NCBI GenBank assembly: GCA_958451615.1
Contig: CAUDQR010000021.1
Location: forward strand, 1 to 40,306
Length of the DNA stretch: 40,306 nucleotides
Direction of reading: 5' to 3'
Source: an uncultured Collinsella sp.
GTDB lineage: Bacteria > Actinomycetota > Coriobacteriia > Coriobacteriales > Coriobacteriaceae
In this document: in pieces, positions 1 to 7,632 of the stretch
Layout: each line of letters starts with the position of its first letter
Numbering within the stretch: position 1 is the first letter of the stretch
The notes under the pieces: generated by a model
Databases searched by the model: none
The model's input: the letters and a program-made list of their open reading frames with translations, nothing else
What the model was told of the DNA's origin: nothing
Translations under genes and position numbers: made by a program

Positions 1-616
1 TGTATCCATGTCCCTTAGAAAACGTGCATAGCTCTCCCAACTTACGCTGTTCCCAGACGAGAAGGTGCGTGAATAGCCGCTTACGACGCTTACGCTGATG
101 AAGGGTGATGAGATGGTCAAGTTGCTTGAACATGGACCCTATTGCAGTCTGCTCATCCTTTGAAGGAAAGGCGAATTCTCCGGCCGCCAGACCCTTTCCA
201 GATATCTCTAGGAAGGTTGATCCAGAAGCTTTTTGTTCAGCGAACTTCTTGATTCGATCGGTCATGGAGTAGACGAAATACACATCGGTATCATCGTTCA
301 CGACTAAAGACTGGAAGCCTTGGTTTGTACATGCTGACCTGCGAAGGATCGCTGTATTGCCAATGCCCGCACGACTTGTAAAGAGAATTGTTTTACCAGC
401 TGGAAGCAATGTTGCCGAGCAGCTATCGTAACCAGCCTGGGTTATCCTTCGAACACTTCTGTCGGCGTACACCTGCTCGCCCAATTCGGCGGGCGAATAC
501 CAGTCTATATCGCCATCCCAGTACGCATCGTTATTTGTGCTCGGCGTGCCGCCGCCCACAATAGTGGCGGCCTCGCCTAACTTACGCTGTTCCCAAGTTG
601 AAACGAGGGGACGCAT
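1..616 (-). CDS. hsdS: HsdS type I restriction specificity subunit, partial (probable silent cassette)
   Basis: The minus strand encodes one target-recognition domain plus helical linker of a type I restriction specificity subunit, which chooses the DNA sequence recognised by the HsdR/HsdM/HsdS complex. The frame carries WEQRKLGE at 595-572, then a TRD-like stretch (GGGTPST, SRAGIGNTAI, NQGFQSLV), a typical helical segment (FPSKDEQTAIGSMFKQLDHL, then LHQRKRRKRLF), and a second WEQRKLGE at 55-32 that opens the next TRD; the frame runs off the window. The half-unit is 180 codons long. The usual N-terminus before the first WEQRKLGE is missing. The only in-frame ATG (616) lies inside a hairpin and has no convincing ribosome binding site. 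A promoterless, 5'-truncated cassette bounded by this repeat is typical of phase-variable hsdS loci, but it could also be a decayed gene. HsdS identity is confident; silent-cassette status is inference. Confidence 0.85.
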   Translation of the reverse strand, partial: MRPLVSTWEQRKLGEAATIVGGGTPSTNNDAYWDGDIDWYSPAELGEQVYADRSVRRITQAGYDSCSATLLPAGKTILFTSRAGIGNTAILRRSACTNQGFQSLVVNDDTDVYFVYSMTDRIKKFAEQKASGSTFLEISGKGLAAGEFAFPSKDEQTAIGSMFKQLDHLITLHQRKRRKRLFTHLLVWEQRKLGELCTFSKGHGY

Positions 617-634
617 GGTCGCATGCGTCCCCTC
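605..634 (-). terminator. Hairpin after hsdR
   Basis: A perfect 12-bp inverted repeat (605-616 and 623-634, arm GAGGGGACGCAT, 6-nt loop) lies about 40 nt downstream of the hsdR stop codon. On the minus strand it is followed only by GTTTCAACTT, so the T-tract is weak. It probably ends the hsdR transcript and insulates the hsdS cassette behind it. Confidence 0.5.
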
Positions 635-675
635 AGATAGACAAACTTTCGATTTCGCCTGTTCAAAAAAGCCGC

Positions 676-3600
676 TCATTCGTCGATGTCGAAGCCGCCT
701 TCCAGGATGAACTTCTTCAACAGCGCCGCCGCACGGGTGTTCACCTTAAACAGGGGAAGCGTCTTGCCTTCCTTCTGCTCAAAGAAGGCCTTGGCGCGCG
801 TCTTGTCCACCGAGTCCTTCAAATCGTCGAAGCGCCCGAACTCGTTAATGTTCGATTCCGTCAGGTCAAGCGCGGCCATGGTGTCAAGCAGCTCGCCGTC
901 TATGCCAAGCGCCTCGACGATTCGCTCGACTTGAGCGTTTTTCGCCTTGCGGGCATAGGACGTGATGTAATCCCTCAACGTCTTGCCGTCTTCCAGGGCG
1001 ACGTCCCCTCGCTCGACATCGTGAAGGAACAGCTCGGCGAAGCGCTGGTCATCCTGGCTTAGGGACGCGAACGATCGGTGGAGCTCCTCGCGCGCGGCGG
1101 CAAGACCCTCGTCGTCCTGCTCAAGGCATTTCAGCCACTTCTCGAAGTTCGCGTTCATGTAGTCGCTGTCTATGAGCCCCGTGTCGATCTCGGTTATATG
1201 ACCATCGAGCTCGTAGGGCGCTTCGGGCGCGTCGCCAGGACCGCCCCCTCCTGCGAACAACTCCTTGTAGCGCTGCACGAGAATGAGATAGGTCCGCTCG
1301 TCGATGACCGGTTGCACGAAGAAGGACTTGCCCCTCGGCTCGCCTTCCTCCGGCTCCTCCTCAAACTCGTAGGTGTCCTGCTCCCATGTGAAGCCCTGCA
1401 CCTTCGCGGCCTCGAGGAACTCGCTGAGCTCAACGAACTCCTTAGCGAACTTGCGCCTGGCTTCCTGCGATGCGGGGAGCTTGGAGAGGTCTCCTACGCC
1501 AGCTGCTTCGAAGACCATGAGTATCTCCTGAAGGCGCGCGTCCATCAACGCGATATTCTCCGGCAGCTTCTGGACAAACATGTCGAGCGGTCGGTCTCCC
1601 GAATACAGCTTCACTGCCGCTTCGATATAGCCCTTCATGGTGTGGGGATGACGGTAATAGCGGATCGTGCCGAAGGGCTTGTCGGGGCCGAACAGGCGAT
1701 TCGTGCGGCTGAACGCCTGGATGATGCTCTCGTAGTCGATGACCTTGTCGAGGTAGAGCGTGTTGAGCCATTTGGAGTCGAAGCCCGTGAGCATCTGGTC
1801 CACTACGATGAGCAGGTCGATACGAGAGTCGCGGTTGGAGTCGACGTTGACGTAGGGCTTCTTGTGAGACAGGCGCGCCGAGATGTCCTTCTTCATGGCG
1901 GGCCAGGTGGGGATGGTGAACTCCTGGCCGTATGCCTTGTTGTAGTCTTCTATGAGCTCGACCAGGGCATCTTCCTTCACCGTAGAGCCGGCTTTGTTGT
2001 CAATGCTCGGGTCGAAAAGGGCGGTCACCTTCATCTGCGGGGCGCGTTCCTTGAAGGCTCGGTAATAGTCGATCGCCTCCGGGATGGAGCTCGTCGCCAA
2101 GATTGCATGGAACTTGTTGCCGTGGGAGAGCACCGGGAAACGGCGCAGGATGTCCTCTACGACCTTTTCGTGGTGCGGAGTGCCGGGCCAGTATTGGGCG
2201 CGGGTGAGGAAATCCTCGATGCCCTTGATGTGGTTGCCAGCGCTGTCGACCATCGGTCCCATGGGGACCTTTGCCGAGTCCATATAGTAGTAGAAGACCT
2301 TGCTCTTTCGATCGTCGAAGATGGCTTCGGCTACTGTTGCGGCTTTCGCTTGCTCTAGGGCGACCGCTTCGCGCACGTCGTGGTCGTCGAAGGTCGTCAC
2401 CATATATGGGTCGAAGCCCAGGACGTTGCCGTCGCGGATGCCGTCTGCGATGCTGTAACGGTGCAGACACTCGCCAAACACCATGGCGGTGGTGGAGCCC
2501 TTCTTCTGGTTCTCGTCGAGAATCGGCGTACCTGTGAAGCCGAAGAACAGCGCGTTGGGGAACGCGCGGCGTATGTCCTGGAGCATCTCGCCGAAGGTGG
2601 AGCGGTGACACTCGTCGATGACGAACACGATCCGTTTGGAGGCCAGGCGGTTGAGTTCCGCCTGGGTGATTCTGCCCTCGCCGGCCTTCACGTTGCTCAT
2701 CTTCTGGATAGAGGTCACGATGAGGCGGTTCTTGGGGTCGTCGCTCGCGAGCTTCGACTTCAACACCTGCGTGTTCTCGGTCCCCTGCACGTCGTCGGCG
2801 TCGTCTGCGAACGCGCGGTACTCGGAGAGCGACTGCGTACCCAGCTCGATGCGGTCCATGAGAAAGATCACCTTGTCGGCGTCGTGCGAGTCGGCTATGA
2901 GCTGGGCAGATTTAAAGCTCGTCATGGTCTTGCCGGAGCCGGTGGTATGCCATATGTAACCGCCGGGGCGCCCCGGGGTGCTGCTCTTGGGTCTCTCGTC
3001 CCATTTGCACCTGCGCACCTTGTCGGATATAGCGGAGGCTGCGTAGTACTGGTAGCTGCGCATGACTTTCAGGCAGCCGTCCGAGCTGTCAGCCACGGTG
3101 TAGAAGCCAATGAGCTGGTGCGCCATTGGAATGGAAAGCAGCGTGGAGGTGAAGCGTTTCCATTCGTCGGTTCCGGGTTTATCGCCCGCGCAGACGGGCT
3201 CGTTGTTGAAGTCCTCCCAGTGGAAGAAGAAGTTCGGGTTGAACGCGCCCGTGCCAGGGTTGGCGAAATAGCGCGCCTCGTCGGGGGTCATCCCCACGAA
3301 GATCTGCGTCAGGCGGAAAAGCCCCGTGAACACGCCCTCGTGGGCATATTTCTCAATCTGACCAGTGGCCTGGCTGACGGGGATGCCGCTGCGCTTGAGC
3401 TCGATATGGATGACCGGCATGCCGTTGATGAGCAGGCACAGGTCTCCACGGCGGTCGTTCAGGATCTTGCTCTTCGCAGGATAGACCGGCTGCTGAGCTA
3501 TCTGGTAGCGACTCTGGCCGGCTGCGATCTCCTGACGATCATAGATCTTCAGGCTCACCTCCTTACCCAGGTGAAGCGCGTCGTCGGGGTTGTCGCGCGT

Positions 3601-3876
3601 GACGGCGACGGTCTTTCCGTTGATGAACCCGTTGAGTGCAAGTGGGGTCTTGAGCGTTTCGATTTGTTCGATGACCTGCGCCATCTCGCCCTGGGTGAGC
3701 GGGCAGCCGTTCAGGCGGTCTATGTCGGCGTTGTTCTGGAACAGAATCTTCGCCCAGTTGTCGATGAGGTCCTGCTCGGTGGGATAGCGAAGCACACCTC
3801 CCGCGTCGTCCCAGCCGTGCTGCTTCAGCACGGTTATGACCGCTTCCTCGAACGCCGCCTCTTTATCGAAAACCAT
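676..3876 (-). CDS. hsdR: Type I restriction enzyme R subunit (HsdR)
   Basis: This is the motor and nuclease subunit of a type I restriction-modification complex; it translocates DNA using ATP and cleaves unmodified DNA. Visible parts are an N-terminal PD-(D/E)xK-type nuclease segment with INGMPVIHIELKRSG near residue 157, a Walker A motif in WHTTGSGKT near 312, the DEAD-box equivalent VIDECHRS near 421 and motif III FTGTP near 447. An alpha-helical C-terminal region follows. The protein is 1066 aa from ATG 3876, normal for the family. That start is preferred over one 48 nt upstream because ATAGGT precedes it at workable spacing and MVFDKEAAFEEAV is the usual N-terminus. An HsdS half-gene lies directly downstream, so hsdM and an active hsdS are expected to the left of the window. 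The protein appears intact. Confidence 0.95.
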   Translation of the reverse strand: MVFDKEAAFEEAVITVLKQHGWDDAGGVLRYPTEQDLIDNWAKILFQNNADIDRLNGCPLTQGEMAQVIEQIETLKTPLALNGFINGKTVAVTRDNPDDALHLGKEVSLKIYDRQEIAAGQSRYQIAQQPVYPAKSKILNDRRGDLCLLINGMPVIHIELKRSGIPVSQATGQIEKYAHEGVFTGLFRLTQIFVGMTPDEARYFANPGTGAFNPNFFFHWEDFNNEPVCAGDKPGTDEWKRFTSTLLSIPMAHQLIGFYTVADSSDGCLKVMRSYQYYAASAISDKVRRCKWDERPKSSTPGRPGGYIWHTTGSGKTMTSFKSAQLIADSHDADKVIFLMDRIELGTQSLSEYRAFADDADDVQGTENTQVLKSKLASDDPKNRLIVTSIQKMSNVKAGEGRITQAELNRLASKRIVFVIDECHRSTFGEMLQDIRRAFPNALFFGFTGTPILDENQKKGSTTAMVFGECLHRYSIADGIRDGNVLGFDPYMVTTFDDHDVREAVALEQAKAATVAEAIFDDRKSKVFYYYMDSAKVPMGPMVDSAGNHIKGIEDFLTRAQYWPGTPHHEKVVEDILRRFPVLSHGNKFHAILATSSIPEAIDYYRAFKERAPQMKVTALFDPSIDNKAGSTVKEDALVELIEDYNKAYGQEFTIPTWPAMKKDISARLSHKKPYVNVDSNRDSRIDLLIVVDQMLTGFDSKWLNTLYLDKVIDYESIIQAFSRTNRLFGPDKPFGTIRYYRHPHTMKGYIEAAVKLYSGDRPLDMFVQKLPENIALMDARLQEILMVFEAAGVGDLSKLPASQEARRKFAKEFVELSEFLEAAKVQGFTWEQDTYEFEEEPEEGEPRGKSFFVQPVIDERTYLILVQRYKELFAGGGGPGDAPEAPYELDGHITEIDTGLIDSDYMNANFEKWLKCLEQDDEGLAAAREELHRSFASLSQDDQRFAELFLHDVERGDVALEDGKTLRDYITSYARKAKNAQVERIVEALGIDGELLDTMAALDLTESNINEFGRFDDLKDSVDKTRAKAFFEQKEGKTLPLFKVNTRAAALLKKFILEGGFDIDE

Positions 3877-4087
3877 AGCAAAACCTATCTGCACAATTGC
3901 AAAAAGCGCATTTAACTGTTCCAAACATTATAGGTCACGCGGCAATTTCCCCGGGATGGCTCAAGCCCATTACAGTCTGTAATAGGCCATCGATAAATTT
4001 CGATGGCGAGCATTCGGCGCATTGCCTACGATACGGGCAAGCCCCGAGGGGCCGCCGATCAGGCGCCTCCGGATGGCCGTCTGCCCC

Positions 4088-4822
4088 CTACCTCCCCTCC
4101 GCCTTCAGCTTCAGCAGCAGGTCGCCCAGTTCGGGGCACTTCTTGGAGAGGCACGTCTGAGCTCGCTCGCCCATCCCCCACCGTTGGCGGACTTCCTGGG
4201 CGCGCGGGCTCACGCGGTAGTTCCCGTCCATCATCTGCTTGAGCAGCTTAGCGGTCACGCGTGCATCGGCCAGGGCGCTGTGGGCGTGACCCGTCGACTC
4301 GTCAAACTCGATGCCAAACCACGTTGCCGCGTCACTCAAAGAGACGCGCCCGTGGCTGCCCACGTCCATGATCGAGGTGTAAAACGCCTGCAGGTCGGCC
4401 CAGTCCGCAGGAAATGCGGAAAGATCGATGTGCTTTGCCTGGCACTCGGTCAAAAGCTGTCGACGGTCCGCCCCGCTCCAACAGACCACCTGGGCGGAGT
4501 AGCGACCGATCCAATCACTGAGCCTTTTAATCACCACATAGAGCGGATCGGCCATCGCGGTGTCCACGGCCGATATCCCCGTAAGCTCGCGGACGGGGAA
4601 CGCAACGCCTTCGGTAAATTCTGTCTGCACAAACTGCGAGAACTCGCCCATAACGTTGCCGTGGTAATCGAGCTTGACGGCGCCGACCTCGATAATCTCG
4701 TTGCGCAGTCCACGACGCTGGCGCTGCTTTGGCACCGGCGCAAACTCAAAGTCCAGCACAACCTGGCGCGCAAAGTTCGTCGTATCGATAGCCGAGATAC
4801 CCGGCGTCTTTTCAGCTGACAC
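4088..4822 (-). CDS. DEDDh-family 3'-5' exonuclease
   Basis: This is an RNase T/DnaQ-type exonuclease, which removes nucleotides from 3' ends of DNA or RNA using two metal ions. The acidic motifs are visible: VLDFEF near the N-terminus (Exo I, D-x-E), a central SDWIGRYSAQVVCWSG segment (Exo II region) and GHAHSALADARVTAKLL (Exo III with the histidine of the DEDDh subclass). The GTG start at 4822 is chosen because GGAGAAAGG lies 8 nt upstream; a longer frame from GTG 4870 has no ribosome binding site. The protein is 244 aa, close to KapD and Eri1-like bacterial exonucleases rather than the longer PolIII epsilon. It stands alone between hsdR and a non-coding stretch. Its substrate cannot be told from sequence; RNA maturation and DNA repair are both possible. 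Confidence 0.85.
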   Translation of the reverse strand: MSAEKTPGISAIDTTNFARQVVLDFEFAPVPKQRQRRGLRNEIIEVGAVKLDYHGNVMGEFSQFVQTEFTEGVAFPVRELTGISAVDTAMADPLYVVIKRLSDWIGRYSAQVVCWSGADRRQLLTECQAKHIDLSAFPADWADLQAFYTSIMDVGSHGRVSLSDAATWFGIEFDESTGHAHSALADARVTAKLLKQMMDGNYRVSPRAQEVRQRWGMGERAQTCLSKKCPELGDLLLKLKAEGR

Positions 4823-5286
4823 GGTTATGGCCTTTCTCCGTTGCCTACCGCTCGTTTCTCGAACGGTCACGTTGCAGTAAGCGTAGCCGTCCGTGCGGAC
4901 ATGAAAGCGGGGCGCAATACCATGCGCCAGGCGTGCGCCATGCAGACGGTTCTAAAGGGAACACCGCTTTATTCAAATGTGTGAAAAATAGAATTTAGGC
5001 CCGGTGACTTGAATCAGCGGTCATCCCGGGCCCATCAATATGCAGTGCACCTACAGAGGGCTGGTTAATCAAACGGGCTTTCGGTGACGAAGACCTGCGC
5101 GTCTATCCCCAATCGCCCAGCGCCGTCTTCTGCCGCCCTTACGAAAGGCTGCTATTCGAGAGAATCACGTTGCTGTTATTATCGAACATATATTCGTATT
5201 TATGACCGTGCTTTGATAGAATGGCAGTTGTTGACGGCAGTTCCATGTGCCGGGCAGCGCCCTCCATGCGACGGGAGGTGATGCCC
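4823..5286. other. Intergenic region with a hairpin and AT-rich promoter-like stretch
   Basis: I see no convincing gene here. It contains an interrupted inverted repeat at 4998-5032 (GGCCCGG-TGAC paired with GTCA-CCGGGCC). On the minus strand that repeat is followed by a T-rich run (CTATTTTT), so it could terminate a minus-strand transcript arising to its right. An AT-rich block at about 5165-5222 precedes the small membrane peptide gene and contains TATATT and TAGAAT, but no clean -35/-10 pair. Confidence 0.35.
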
Positions 5287-5412
5287 ATGACCGATCTGAT
5301 TGATTTCGTGAAGCTCCTGACCGCTTTGGTCTCGCTCCTCACGGCGCTTATCGGACTTTCCGAGGCACTTAAGCAGCGTACGAAGCAAAAGAAGAGGGGC
5401 CGACGCCGTTAA
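5287..5412 (+). CDS. 41-aa hydrophobic/basic peptide, type I toxin-like
   Basis: The product is a short peptide with one predicted membrane helix (about residues 4-26, rich in L, A, V and I, for example VKLLTALVSLLTALIGL) and a strongly basic tail (KQRTKQKKRGRRR). The start at ATG 5287 is favoured because GGGAGG ends 8 nt upstream; a second ATG at 5281 is too close to it. A long AT-rich leader precedes it and an interrupted hairpin followed by a T-rich run lies just downstream. This build (tiny, one helix, charged tail, stand-alone with a structured region) matches the general plan of type I toxin-antitoxin toxins, where an antisense RNA silences a membrane peptide. I recognise no specific family and no antitoxin RNA is proven. 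It could also be a small membrane regulator. Confidence 0.55.
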   Translation: MTDLIDFVKLLTALVSLLTALIGLSEALKQRTKQKKRGRRR

Positions 5413-5436
5413 GGCATTGACCCCTTGAACTAAGTA

Positions 5437-5482
5437 ACGGCGCTGCCCAGCTATCACCCTTGGGCTGCCGTCGACTTTATTC
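5437..5482 (+). terminator. Candidate terminator after the small peptide gene
   Basis: An interrupted stem (ACGGC and GCCCA at 5437-5449 pairing with TGGGC and GCCGT at 5461-5471) is followed by ACTTTATTCT, 25 nt after the peptide stop codon. Confidence 0.4.
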
Positions 5483-5564
5483 TACCCACGGTTGCCAGGT
5501 TTAACAAATGATTTTTCAGTAATGGAGCCTCGGAGCCCGCTCGCTCAACCACCTGGCCATCGGA

Positions 5565-5897
5565 TTAGCCGGATTCTGGGACACGCCTTCCGCCCCAGGC
5601 CTTTACCGGAAAATGCGTCCCACCCTGAGGCTCGATTCCGGGACACGGTTTCCGTTTGAAGCACCGATGGGAAAGCGTGTCCCGTTCCGAGAGCTCATTC
5701 CGGGATGCAGTTTCCGCTAGAGATGCCACCGGGAAAGCGTATCCCGTTTTGGAGCCAAATTCCGGGTCGTAGTTTCCGCCTGAGGGCCGATCCGGAAACG
5801 GCATCCCATTCTGAAGCCGAAATCAGGAACGCACTTTCCGCCAAAGGTCGCAAAAGGAAAGCACATCCCATTCCCAGCATCAAATCAGGACGCGCTT
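5565..5897. repeat. 62-63 bp tandem palindromic repeat, about 5 copies
   Basis: Copies start near 5571, 5633, 5696, 5759, 5821 and 5883 (partial). The core is ATTCCGGGACACGGTTTCCG followed by about 20 variable bases, then GGGAAAGCGTGTCCCGTTC and a further about 15 variable bases. Each unit contains two alternating dyads (TTTCCG with CGGAAA, and GCGTCCC with GGGACGC), so the block can fold as a chain of hairpins. Copies drift most at the right end. Because the period is often a multiple of three, stop-free frames appear across it, but no start, ribosome binding site or codon pattern suggests a gene. A second block of the same unit lies at 7410-7530, on the other side of the ATPase gene. Confidence 0.85.
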
Positions 5898-5911
5898 CAT
5901 TATCTCCGCCC

Positions 5912-7291
5912 TCACATCTCGGCAAACGAAATCAGCTTGACGTCTCCCCTACTCTCTGCGGCATCCCGACATCCCTGCGTAAAGCCGCTTTTTGAGAAAA
6001 GTGCATAGCTTTTTCGTTGCCGTCTAAAGAGCTCGCTTCGATGCACGAGCTTTTGCAGCACGTCTTCACCCGTCGGTTCATTGCGCCATTTGCACTCCGC
6101 AAACAGCGCAGTGCCCTCGCCATCGTCAACAATCAAGTCGATTTCTTCCTGCGTATGCGTGCGATTATCCGTCCCCCACCAGCGCCCGACGCTCGCCGGA
6201 ACCACATCGAGCTGGCCCGCGCGCGCGAGTTCGTACACGTATTGTCTGCATATAAGCTCAAAGACCGCACCCATGTAATCCGATATGTGCGGCTCAATGC
6301 GCTTATACGCCATCTCAGCCATATCGTTTTGAATCAGCCCAATGTTCTGCGGAACAAACTTGTACCAGAACCTAAACATATGGTCACTCAGCGGATACAC
6401 GGCTCGCTTATTGCTCGTCTCGTTTAGGGGCAGCTCGCGCTCGACAATCCCAAGCGACGCTAGCTTATCCACATAGCTCTTTACGTTGCTCGCAGGGATT
6501 CCCGTAGAGCTCGCAATCTCCGAAATCTTCGAGCGCCCCTGAGCAATTGCTTGCACGATCGCATCATATTGCTCGGGATTGCGGCACTCTTGCAATAGCA
6601 GGTTACTCGGCTCCTCAAAGAGATAGCCTGTAGGAGTAAGAAAAAGACGTTTGATGTTGTCCTTGAGCGGTGCGGCAGGATTGACTTTCTCGATATATGC
6701 AGGAATGCCGCCCGTCATGCCATAGCAAACTGCAGCGTCTTCGCGACTCATGCTCTGCCACAGGCCGAGGGTCGTCATAAAATCGAGCGGCATGATCTTA
6801 AACTGGGCCGTACGCCTACCGTATAGCGGGCTCTCGTAGCCCAACACCTGTTCCTCCATAAACGAAAGAGACGAGCCGCATAGAATCAGCATGAGCCTGG
6901 TCTCTTTGTACAGGTGATCAATCTTGTCTTGCAGCAACGAGCTGATCTCGGGATTCGATTGGGCGAGATAGGGATACTCGTCAATCACGACAATCAAACG
7001 TTCCGTGCGAGCCATGGTGGCCAATGCATCGAAGGCCTCGTCAAAGCTACGAAACGACACGCCTGCAGCACCAACCGAGCCTGCAAGTATCGCCTGGCTA
7101 AAGCCGTGCAGGTTTGCCTCTGCATTGGTACGACGAGCTTGAAAGTAAATAGCCTTCTTGCCTTGGATGAACTCTGTGATAAGGCGCGTTTTACCCACGC
7201 GACGACGGCCGTAAATCACAGGCATTTCAAATGAGCCCGTGCCATACAGTCGATTGAGCTCGGACATTTCCGCTGTTCTTCCGATAAACAT
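5912..7291 (-). CDS. AAA-family ATPase with winged helix and DUF234/PD-(D/E)xK-like C-terminus
   Basis: This belongs to the archaeal-type ATPase group (ATPase_2 plus DUF234). Visible parts are a P-loop YGRRRVGKTRLI near residues 27-38, a Walker B-like LIVVIDEYPYLAQ near 100, a sensor-like LMLILCGSSLSFM, and a winged-helix segment in the middle (KISEIASSTGIPASNVKSYV). The C-terminal region has EIDLIVDDGEG followed by ALFAECKWR, the D...E-x-K spacing of a PD-(D/E)xK nuclease fold. The protein is 459 aa, the usual length. The start at 7291 has AAGGAAGG upstream. The cellular role of this family is not established; links to DNA handling, mobile elements and defence have been suggested. It lies between two blocks of one repeat and behind a large palindrome, which suggests self-regulation or an accessory origin. 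Confidence 0.85.
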   Translation of the reverse strand: MFIGRTAEMSELNRLYGTGSFEMPVIYGRRRVGKTRLITEFIQGKKAIYFQARRTNAEANLHGFSQAILAGSVGAAGVSFRSFDEAFDALATMARTERLIVVIDEYPYLAQSNPEISSLLQDKIDHLYKETRLMLILCGSSLSFMEEQVLGYESPLYGRRTAQFKIMPLDFMTTLGLWQSMSREDAAVCYGMTGGIPAYIEKVNPAAPLKDNIKRLFLTPTGYLFEEPSNLLLQECRNPEQYDAIVQAIAQGRSKISEIASSTGIPASNVKSYVDKLASLGIVERELPLNETSNKRAVYPLSDHMFRFWYKFVPQNIGLIQNDMAEMAYKRIEPHISDYMGAVFELICRQYVYELARAGQLDVVPASVGRWWGTDNRTHTQEEIDLIVDDGEGTALFAECKWRNEPTGEDVLQKLVHRSELFRRQRKSYALFSKSGFTQGCRDAAESRGDVKLISFAEM

Positions 7292-7308
7292 AGGGCCATC
7301 CTTCCTTT

Positions 7309-7360
7309 ACGTTATAGCTAGCTATATTATACCTTCCTATAATATGGCTAGCTATAACGT
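7309..7360 (-). promoter_or_regulatory. 52-bp near-perfect palindrome/operator with -10 element
   Basis: The arms 7309-7331 and 7338-7360 are inverted copies matching at 22 of 23 positions around a 6-bp spacer (CCTTCC). Each arm contains the motif TAGCTAGCTATA, itself palindromic or nearly so. On the minus strand the second arm includes TATAAT, a good -10 box, about 40 nt before the ATPase start. The AT-rich sequence contrasts sharply with the GC-rich surroundings. It is probably an operator overlapping the ATPase promoter; the winged helix of the ATPase itself is one candidate binder. Confidence 0.7.
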
Positions 7361-7409
7361 AATTCGACAAGCGGCGCACGCAAAAGGGGCGGTACACCAC
7401 CGCACGTGG

Positions 7410-7530
7410 ACCGTTCCGGAAAACGCATCCCGTTCTGGAGCCTGGTTCCGGGATACAGCTTCCGGTTGAGGACCAATCCGGAAAGCACGACCCGTTCTGA
7501 GGCTTGAATCCGGGACGCAGTTTCCACTCC
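7410..7530. repeat. Second block of the 62-63 bp palindromic repeat, about 2 copies
   Basis: It has the same elements as the block at 5565-5897: TTCCGGAAAACGCATCCCGTTC, then GGTTCCGGGATACAGCTTCCG, then ATCCGGAAAGCACGACCCGTTC, then AATCCGGGACGCAGTTTCC. The orientation is the same. Together the two blocks bracket the ATPase gene and its palindrome. Confidence 0.8.
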
Positions 7531-7538
7531 AAACAAAA

Positions 7539-7566
7539 GGCCCCGGCTCACGATGGAGCTGGGGCC
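7539..7566 (-). terminator. Terminator of the purine/xdh operon
   Basis: GGCCCCGGCTC (7539-7549) pairs with GAGCTGGGGCC (7556-7566) with one wobble and a 6-nt loop. On the minus strand it is followed by TTTTGTTT. It lies 66 nt beyond the stop codon of the molybdenum hydroxylase gene. Confidence 0.75.
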
Positions 7567-7632
7567 AAAGGCGCAGCTTATACAGTTGATGGCAAGCGCA
7601 GACGGCAGTCAGCAATGGTCGCGCGCTCTACT

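Noticed and set aside
1078..3915. Long plus-strand frames opposite hsdR
   Set aside because: They mirror HsdR codons, show no domain and lack start signals.
5565..5897. CRISPR array
   Set aside because: The period is right for CRISPR, but the whole unit is semi-conserved, repeats are not identical, spacers are not unique and no cas genes are near.
5565..5925. Minus-strand frames through the 62-63 bp repeats as a repeat protein
   Set aside because: The 21-residue periodicity simply follows from the 63-bp period; no ribosome binding site, and copies of 62 bp break the frame.
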